Shown: positions 1 through 4,597 of the stretch, in pieces
Numbering within the stretch: the first letter of the stretch is position 1
Layout: the number at the start of each line of letters is the position of its first letter
Assembly: GCA_902826385.1 (NCBI GenBank)
Contig: CADEEU010000227.1
Coordinates: forward strand, 1 to 6,196
Direction: 5' to 3'
Length of the DNA stretch: 6,196 nt
From: an uncultured Acidobacteriota bacterium
GTDB taxonomy: Bacteria > Acidobacteriota > Blastocatellia > Pyrinomonadales > Pyrinomonadaceae
Notes under the pieces: generated by a model
Databases searched by the model: none
Seen by the model: only the letters and a program-made list of their open reading frames with translations
What the model was told of the DNA's origin: nothing
Translations under genes and position numbers: made by a program

Positions 1-1722
1 GCCGGAATCACCGTAGTTTCGTCCGGAACCGAAAGTGCCGGAGCATTCGATCAAAAACTGAATACACAGCCATTCTTTCTCGCGGGTAGCTGGGAGAGCG
101 TCAACGCAAACGGCGTTAGCGTCATGATTCCCAAAGGCGCCGGGGCGGAGGAGCAGAAACGCGCAGCCGAGTTGGCTGCTGTCGCCGCCGAGGCAAAAAC
201 TTTTGCGGCCGGGCTGCTGGGCACCGCTCCGGACACGCCGCTTCGCATTGTAGCGGTAAAGCGCAGCGGCGGATTCTCTGCCGCCGGAACGATATTGGTC
301 GATGATGGAGTACTGCGTCGAAGCAAGATCGATTCGATCACCGCAATGAACATTGCCGAAGCGGTTGCAAAGACATGGATCGGTGGTTCCGTTTCGGTGT
401 CGGGCGACGGCTTTGGCGTGATTCGCGAGGGGCTGTCGAAATACATTGCGACCCAGTTCATTGAAAGCAAATACGGCAAAGACATTGCCGATGTTGAACG
501 GCTCCGTCAACGCACGGCCTATGCTTCCGTCGTTCGGCGCGATTCGCCACTGACGACCGTGTCGCCGCTCGACGATTACTATTATCCGGCAGTCGCGAAC
601 AAAGGCGCCATGATCTGGCGGTTAATGGCAAAGAAAATCGGCCAGGCCGAAATGTTTAGCGCTGTACGAACTCAGATGCAGGACGGTTCTTACACGCTGG
701 CTGAATTCCGGGCCGCGAACGGCACGAGTAAGGAAATCGTGGACAGTCTGCTCGACCAGGTAACTGAAACCGATCTTATGGCCGGATTACCGAGCCAGGC
801 TGGAGCGGACTGGAAAGTTGCCCTGCGCAACACAGGACCGGTCGATGTGACCGTTAATGTTTCGGCCCTTATGGCAAATGGCGAACGGATGTCGGCACCG
901 GCGACGATACGTGCTCGCAGTTTTGGCGAGGTAGTTTTCAAATCTCCCCAAAAGATAGTGCGCGTCGAGGTCGATCCAGAAAAGTTTTACCCGCAGACCG
1001 ATTATTCGGACGACGTAGCTCCGCGTGAAACCACGGACAGCGATCTGCTGCTTGCCGTCAAGCGTTCGTTCGACAGACAGGAATTTGCCGCGGCGGAGAA
1101 AACGGCCCGAACCGTGCTGCGTGATTTTCCGCGTTTGGATGACGTTCGAGTTTTGCTGGCCCGTTCGCTGTTGGGTCAGAACAAAAATGCTGATGCCGAG
1201 CGCGAATTTCGTGCGGTACTTGATGAAAAACTTCCGACTTCGCGAAGTCTTGCGTGGGCAAACGTCGGATTGGCAGAGACGGCTTCGCGTTCCGGACAGA
1301 ATGCACAGGCGGCCAAGTTTGCGGAAGAAGCGATCAAGGCCGACGGCGAATACGGCGCGAGTCTGGCCGCACGTGCCATCAGAAACAAATTGAACGCTGC
1401 CGGTGCGGTCGATGAGTCGGTCAGGGCTTTCTTTGGACAATTCGACAAAGCCGCCATCTCAAACCGCAAAGCCGAACTCGATGCGATGGCCGTCGTGGGC
1501 GATGTTTCAAAGTTCACGTCCGGCATCTCGGGCCAGGCCGTCGAATGGAAGACCAACGTCCTGCACGTCGATAAAATGGACGCAAACAACGTCTGGGTCG
1601 AAGCAAACCTGGCGATCAAATTGCTCAACAAAGAACCCGAAAGCGGCACCGCGGTTTTTCGATTGACGAAAGTCGGCTCGGGTTGGAAGTTAAGCGGCGT
1701 CGACATTTTCGAGGTGCGCTAG
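1..1722 (+). CDS. Degenerate M1-type metallopeptidase-like protein with TPR repeats and NTF2-like C-terminus (5' partial)
   Basis: The frame is open from base 1, so the N-terminus lies outside the window; 573 codons are visible and the ATG at 124 is internal. Numbering from the first visible codon, residues 80-200 follow the gluzincin (M1 aminopeptidase) layout: a GGFSAAGT segment where M1 enzymes have their GAMEN-type loop, then E120-A-V-A-K124-T-W-I-G-G in place of HExxHxWxGN, then exactly 18 residues to E143 in REGLSKY, which matches the WLNEGFAxY glutamate. Both zinc histidines and the catalytic Glu are therefore replaced while the spacing is kept. The YxKG catalytic tyrosine is also gone (A199-N-K-G). 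Downstream are a beta-rich segment (about 255-325), TPR-like helical repeats (about 349-450) and a C-terminal NTF2-like domain (about 470-573). The likely role is a secreted or periplasmic pseudoenzyme acting as a scaffold; that is inference. The family call is fairly sure, the cellular role is unknown. Confidence 0.82.
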   Translation, partial: AGITVVSSGTESAGAFDQKLNTQPFFLAGSWESVNANGVSVMIPKGAGAEEQKRAAELAAVAAEAKTFAAGLLGTAPDTPLRIVAVKRSGGFSAAGTILVDDGVLRRSKIDSITAMNIAEAVAKTWIGGSVSVSGDGFGVIREGLSKYIATQFIESKYGKDIADVERLRQRTAYASVVRRDSPLTTVSPLDDYYYPAVANKGAMIWRLMAKKIGQAEMFSAVRTQMQDGSYTLAEFRAANGTSKEIVDSLLDQVTETDLMAGLPSQAGADWKVALRNTGPVDVTVNVSALMANGERMSAPATIRARSFGEVVFKSPQKIVRVEVDPEKFYPQTDYSDDVAPRETTDSDLLLAVKRSFDRQEFAAAEKTARTVLRDFPRLDDVRVLLARSLLGQNKNADAEREFRAVLDEKLPTSRSLAWANVGLAETASRSGQNAQAAKFAEEAIKADGEYGASLAARAIRNKLNAAGAVDESVRAFFGQFDKAAISNRKAELDAMAVVGDVSKFTSGISGQAVEWKTNVLHVDKMDANNVWVEANLAIKLLNKEPESGTAVFRLTKVGSGWKLSGVDIFEVR

Positions 1723-1787
1723 CCCGGCCTCATTTCCTAACAAGATTTCGGATTGAACTGTGATCTGATTGATAGTAGTTTTATTAT

Positions 1788-1991
1788 ATGTTGGCGCTCG
1801 AAGGAATATACGACGGCAAGCGTTTTGTGGTTAAGGAGAAAATCCCATTCTCGAAGAGCTACAAGGTAATAATCACTTTTGTAGAAGAGATCGATCAGGT
1901 CGATGAAGTCCGAGAATTTAGCTCTCAAACAACCGCTCTGGACTTTTGGGCTGACGAGAAAGAAGATCTTTATCAGGATTACGTTCAATAG
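1788..1991 (+). CDS. Small antitoxin of a MazF/PemK-type toxin-antitoxin pair
   Basis: A 67-aa acidic protein encoded directly before a MazF/PemK toxin, with the next ATG starting at the base after its TAG stop. The N-terminal half (MLALEGIYDGKRF...PFSKSYKVIITFVEEI) looks like a small beta-hairpin DNA-binding or dimerisation domain of the AF2212/VapB kind; that family assignment is tentative. The C-terminus, LDFWADEKEDLYQDY, is acidic and aromatic, as expected of the unstructured tail by which such antitoxins wrap and block MazF-type toxins. No clear Shine-Dalgarno precedes the ATG; the 12 bases upstream are T/A-rich. The antitoxin presumably represses its own operon, but no convincing operator is visible. 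Three sampled lines (1801-1980) hand-count to about 42% GC against about 57% in sampled lines of the flanking genes, which fits horizontal arrival. Confidence 0.8.
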   Translation: MLALEGIYDGKRFVVKEKIPFSKSYKVIITFVEEIDQVDEVREFSSQTTALDFWADEKEDLYQDYVQ

Positions 1992-2318
1992 ATGAAAACT
2001 GGCGACGTTATTCTCGTTCCCTTTCCGTTTGCCGAGCTGACAAACAAAAAAGTAAGACCAGCCGTAGTCGTCTGTGAAACTAAAGATATTTATAGAGACG
2101 TGGTGGTTTGCGCCATCAGCTCGGTTATGCCTGCTTCGCTTACTGATAACGAATTCTATGTTACGCCGGACCCCTCAAACAATCTACGAGTGAAATCGGT
2201 CGTCAAGGTTGACAGAATCGTAAGCGTAAAGAGTCACGATGTGATAGCCGTTATCGGCAGCCTCGCTCCGGATTCACTGGAAACATTTTTCGAAAAATTC
2301 AGAGCATTAGTGGATTAA
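1992..2318 (+). CDS. MazF/PemK-family endoribonuclease toxin
   Basis: This 108-aa protein has the PemK-like/MazF signature: GDVILVPFPFAEL at residues 4-16, then R22-P-A-V-V-V, then CAISS at 40-44. Proteins of this family are ribosome-independent ribonucleases cutting single-stranded RNA at short motifs. The conserved arginine is present (R22). The usual catalytic threonine position appears to be a serine (S43), judged by eye against Bacillus MazF, a conservative change compatible with activity. Later conserved blocks are also present (KSVVKVDRIVSV and a C-terminal helix), and the length is normal, so the toxin looks intact. Its ATG follows the antitoxin stop with no gap; the nearest AGGA (1975-1978) is 13 nt away, so translation is probably coupled to the antitoxin. 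The kdsC-like gene starts 2 nt after the toxin stop. Confidence 0.9.
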   Translation: MKTGDVILVPFPFAELTNKKVRPAVVVCETKDIYRDVVVCAISSVMPASLTDNEFYVTPDPSNNLRVKSVVKVDRIVSVKSHDVIAVIGSLAPDSLETFFEKFRALVD

Positions 2319-2320
2319 AA

Positions 2321-2800
2321 TTGGACACTCGAATAAAACTCCTTCTAATGGATTGCGATGGCGTTCTTACGGACGGCCGTCTTTATTTTTCGGCTGCGGG
2401 CGAGACGATGAAAGTCTTTCACGTTCGCGACGGGCAGGGAATTGCGTTGTGGCACCAGGCTGGACTTCGGTCCGGCATAATTACCGGCCGCGACGCCGAT
2501 CCGATTGTTAGGCTTCGGGCGGAAGAACTCGGAATGAGTTACGTCAGATCGCGGTCGGACGACAAGGTAAAAGACTTTAACGAGATAATCGCGGATGCCG
2601 GCGTGTCGCTGGAAGAAACGGCATTCATCGGCGATGACGTAGGCGATCTCGATGTTTTGAAACTCGTTGGTTTTTCGGCGGCACCAGTTGATGCACACCC
2701 GTCGATTATAGATGTGGTCGATTTTGTCGCGTCCGTCGGTGGCGGACACGGAGCCGTCAGAGAAGTGATCGATCTTTTGCTTTCCGCCCCCGATCAATAA
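2321..2800 (+). CDS. kdsC: 3-deoxy-D-manno-octulosonate 8-phosphate phosphatase (KdsC-type HAD phosphatase)
   Basis: A 159-aa C0-type HAD phosphatase without a cap domain, typical of KdsC, which hydrolyses Kdo-8-phosphate to Kdo in the cytoplasm for lipopolysaccharide inner core synthesis. All four HAD motifs are visible: D11-C-D13-G-V-L-T-D (nucleophile and acid/base), T55-G-R (motif II), K82 (motif III) and G104-D-D-V-G-D109 (motif IV). The tail GGGHGAVREVIDLLL matches the GGxGAVREV ending characteristic of KdsC. The start is TTG at 2321, 2 nt after the toxin stop; the next in-frame ATG (2348) would remove the strand leading into the DxD motif. No strong Shine-Dalgarno is seen, so expression is probably coupled to the upstream genes. 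Sialic-acid and related sugar phosphatases of the same family (NeuA C-terminal domain-like) are the main alternative; the absence of kdsA, kdsB or kdsD beside it leaves that open. Confidence 0.88.
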   Translation: MDTRIKLLLMDCDGVLTDGRLYFSAAGETMKVFHVRDGQGIALWHQAGLRSGIITGRDADPIVRLRAEELGMSYVRSRSDDKVKDFNEIIADAGVSLEETAFIGDDVGDLDVLKLVGFSAAPVDAHPSIIDVVDFVASVGGGHGAVREVIDLLLSAPDQ

Positions 2801-2804
2801 CGTT

Positions 2805-4334
2805 TCAACTTTCTAACAGCCCTAGTCTTGCATATTCGGCAAGACGATCATCGATTTCGTTCGGTAGACGTCCGATCATTTCCTCTTGTTTCTCCGGCGA
2901 AAACTCGATCCTCTTTCCAACTTCGGCAGCCAATTCCGCCCGATCGCGCGTGCCGTCGCACAGCATCAGCAAGAGCAGCATCAGATCGTCAGTGGGTCTC
3001 AGGTTCATACCTGAAAGGGCCGTAATGGTCGAGCATTTTTTTCCGATCTGCCAACGTACAAATTTGCTCGACACCGGCCTATCGCCAGCGACCGCCGGGA
3101 AGTTCAGCCTGGAACGGTTAAGATAAACAAACCCGCGTTTGAAGAATTCAAAGAGCTCGGTTTTCGCCTCGGTGACATCTTCGTCCGTAGTTTCGCCCGC
3201 CAGCGAGGAAGCTTCGCATACTAGTTCCTCAAACGAAACTGAACGCGACCAAATGCCCTGCATATGAGTAAGTGCAGCTTTCGTCAGTGGGTTTTTAGTT
3301 TCGATGCTGCCGCCTTCGGCCCCATTGAATCTTTCCATCGTACTGGACTTCAAGTCCGGTTCTTTGGATTCGGCTTCCACCTGCGAAGACAAATAAAATC
3401 TCTCCAGCAGTTCGGGCTTCAGATCGCGGTCGAGCTTTATCGTATCGCGACAGACCAGAGAGCTTCGAAATGGCGTGCCTTTTATAAAATCTATGCACTG
3501 CTCTTTTCTAACGACATCGCTGCCTAATTTGTCCAGCATGGCTGTGACGTCCGCGTTCAGATTAGATTCGGACCAAAACGCATTGACCTCTGACAAAAAC
3601 TGCAAACCATGCGGTTTGATTAAATCGACAAATTCGTGGAAATAGAAAGGCTGGTTCATCGACGAGAAATCGTCGTGGAAAATATTCTCAAAAGTTCGTT
3701 GCGAAAATCCTGCAAGTTCGTTGTTTATAACCGCATGGTGAGCGGTGTCCTTGGCGGCGGCGGTGTTAATGAAGTTTAGAAACTGCACTCCCGTGTTTAC
3801 CTTCCTCATCGGATCTTCAAGATCTGATGAGGCGAATTTCATCATGTCCCAAATCATTTCACGCGATTTGCAGCCGGGATAAGTGTTGTAGCTGATGTAA
3901 CCGACGCCCTGCGGCGCGAGACATTCGGAATAGATCTCAAGTACCTTTGCGCGCACAAAATCCGGCACCCACGAAAAAAGTCCGTGAGCGATAATGTAGT
4001 CGAACTCACCAAAGCGCTCCCGCGTAAAATTCATCACGTCCTCGCAATAAAACTCGAGGTTCTTGAGCCCGAGCTCACCAGTTACAGCGTTCGCGAGGTC
4101 GATGTGAATTTTTGAAAGGTCGATCCCTACGAAATGACTGTCGGGAAGAATGTAGGCAAACGACAGAAGGTTCGTTCCATCACCGCACCCTAGTTCAAGC
4201 ACCCGGCATTTTTCCGGGGCCGCCGGCCGCATTCCATAGATCGCAGCCAGCGTAGCCAGCCGGTCGGGCCTCGTCTGCGGAAACGTAAAGCTCGAATAGG
4301 GAACTTCGTCATAGCTGAATTTGGTACCAGTCAC
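2805..4334 (-). CDS. SAM-dependent methyltransferase with PF10119-type regulatory domain (protein lysine methyltransferase-like)
   Basis: A 509-aa class I methyltransferase. SAM-binding motif I is V45-L-E-L-G-C-G-D-G53, followed by the acidic F-V-G-I-D72 at the end of strand 2, E98-D99 for adenine contact, and FDYIIAHGLFSWVPD (111-125) as motif IV. YISYNTYPGC (146-155) follows and is typical of this subfamily. Residues about 210-300 (FHDDFSSMNQPFYFHEFVDLI...) match the 'methyltransferase regulatory domain' PF10119, and the C-terminal 150-200 residues resemble the winged-helix-like C-domain of such proteins. The best studied relatives are the Rickettsia outer-membrane-protein lysine methyltransferases PKMT1 and PKMT2, so a protein substrate is plausible but unproven here. 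The start is GTG at 4334, chosen because a GGAGG lies 6 nt upstream. It is transcribed alone, converging on kdsC with a 4-bp gap between stops. Soluble, with no signal peptide visible. Confidence 0.88.
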   Translation of the reverse strand: MTGTKFSYDEVPYSSFTFPQTRPDRLATLAAIYGMRPAAPEKCRVLELGCGDGTNLLSFAYILPDSHFVGIDLSKIHIDLANAVTGELGLKNLEFYCEDVMNFTRERFGEFDYIIAHGLFSWVPDFVRAKVLEIYSECLAPQGVGYISYNTYPGCKSREMIWDMMKFASSDLEDPMRKVNTGVQFLNFINTAAAKDTAHHAVINNELAGFSQRTFENIFHDDFSSMNQPFYFHEFVDLIKPHGLQFLSEVNAFWSESNLNADVTAMLDKLGSDVVRKEQCIDFIKGTPFRSSLVCRDTIKLDRDLKPELLERFYLSSQVEAESKEPDLKSSTMERFNGAEGGSIETKNPLTKAALTHMQGIWSRSVSFEELVCEASSLAGETTDEDVTEAKTELFEFFKRGFVYLNRSRLNFPAVAGDRPVSSKFVRWQIGKKCSTITALSGMNLRPTDDLMLLLLMLCDGTRDRAELAAEVGKRIEFSPEKQEEMIGRLPNEIDDRLAEYARLGLLES

Positions 4335-4340
4335 GGCAAG

Positions 4341-4345
4341 CCTCC
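4341..4345 (-). promoter_or_regulatory. Shine-Dalgarno of the methyltransferase gene
   Basis: On the minus strand GGAGG stands 6 nt before a GTG codon. This is the strongest ribosome binding site in the window and it fixes the non-ATG start of the methyltransferase. Confidence 0.85.
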
Positions 4346-4383
4346 GGTCATTCTGCGATTCTTTATCTTAGACGAACGCCGAC

Positions 4384-4389
4384 ATTATA
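4384..4389 (-). promoter_or_regulatory. Candidate -10 box for the methyltransferase
   Basis: The minus strand reads TATAAT exactly here, 49 bp upstream of the GTG start, which would give a leader of roughly 40 nt including the GGAGG. The matching -35 region is poor (TAAATA at 18-bp spacing, 3 of 6 consensus bases), so this is a candidate only. The stretch is AT-rich, so chance matches are likely. Confidence 0.35.
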
Positions 4390-4410
4390 TATTGCTTTCG
4401 CAGCATATAT
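4387..4410. repeat. Imperfect inverted repeat over the candidate -10 box
   Basis: ATATAT (4387-4392) and TGC (4393-4395) pair with GCA (4400-4402) and ATATAT (4405-4410), with a 4-nt loop TTTC and a 2-nt bulge (4403-4404). It overlaps the candidate minus-strand -10 box, so it could be an operator, but alternating AT makes such symmetry easy to obtain by chance. Confidence 0.25.
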
Positions 4411-4416
4411 TTAGTC

Positions 4417-4446
4417 TGGAAACCTCAACAGAAGTTATGGCATAAT
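4417..4446 (+). promoter_or_regulatory. Candidate promoter of the tRNA gene
   Basis: TGGAAA (4417-4422, 4 of 6 matches to TTGACA) and CATAAT (4441-4446, 5 of 6 matches to TATAAT) are separated by 18 bp on the plus strand. The -10 lies 24 bp before the tRNA 5' end, a sensible distance for a short precursor leader. The call is based on consensus matching only. Confidence 0.4.
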
Positions 4447-4470
4447 CTCGGTACTCAAACTAAATCGCCA

Positions 4471-4537
4471 GCGGGCGTAACTCAATGGTAGAGTGTCAGC
4501 TTCCCAAGCTGAAAGTTGACCCTCGTCGCCCGCTCCA
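4471..4537 (+). tRNA. tRNA-Gly (anticodon CCC), T arm truncated; possible tRNA pseudogene
   Basis: Most of a tRNA cloverleaf is visible. The acceptor stem GCGGGCG (4471-4477) pairs with CGCCCGC (4527-4533). The D stem is ACTC/GAGT (4480-4483, 4491-4494) with loop AATGGTA. The anticodon stem is TCAGC/GCTGA (4496-4500, 4508-4512) with loop TTCCCAA, giving anticodon CCC (4503-4505), which reads glycine codon GGG. A CCA end is encoded at 4535-4537. Only 14 nt (4513-4526) lie between the anticodon stem and the 3' acceptor strand, where about 21-22 are expected for variable loop plus T arm. Compared with the usual bacterial tRNA-Gly(CCC) sequence as I know it, the 5' strand of the T stem and the TTC of the T loop, about 8 nt, are missing after AAGTT, leaving GACC and the 3' strand CTCGT unpaired. 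Such a molecule should not fold normally. The gene is either defective or the read has an 8-nt deletion; tRNA-Gly(UCC) elsewhere could read GGG by wobble. Confidence 0.75.
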
Positions 4538-4546
4538 AATTTTTTT

Positions 4547-4593
4547 AAGGGATAGACTGTCAAACTGCGACATCTCTATCCCTTTTGATTTTG
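4547..4593 (+). terminator. Intrinsic terminator after the tRNA gene
   Basis: A perfect 10-bp stem, AAGGGATAGA (4547-4556) with TCTATCCCTT (4575-4584), carries a further inner 4-bp stem TGTC/GACA (4558-4561, 4569-4572) around a 7-nt loop. It is followed by T-rich sequence TTTTGATTTT within 4583-4592. It suits termination of plus-strand tRNA transcription. On the minus strand the hairpin lies 13 bp after the stop of the eCIS-core gene, but is followed by A residues rather than T, so it is a poor terminator in that direction. Confidence 0.75.
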
Positions 4594-4597
4594 CGGC

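Noticed and set aside
124..126. ATG as the start of the M1-like gene
   Set aside because: The frame is open back to base 1 and the residues before it (PFFLAGSWE...NGVSVMIPKG) belong to the same M1-like fold.
787..1440. Long minus-strand open frame opposite the M1-like gene
   Set aside because: It lacks recognisable domains and lies over a strand with clear conserved motifs; it is a shadow of the real gene.
1753..1781. Promoter TTGAAC with a downstream -10 for the toxin-antitoxin pair
   Set aside because: At 17-bp spacing the -10 is TAGTTT, only 3 of 6 matches; the better TATTAT (1782-1787) touches the ATG and has the wrong spacing.
2348..2350. ATG as an alternative kdsC start
   Set aside because: It would delete the first beta strand before the catalytic DCDGVLTD motif.
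4547..4584. The hairpin as a bidirectional terminator
   Set aside because: On the minus strand it is followed by an A-run, not T residues, so only plus-strand termination is supported.
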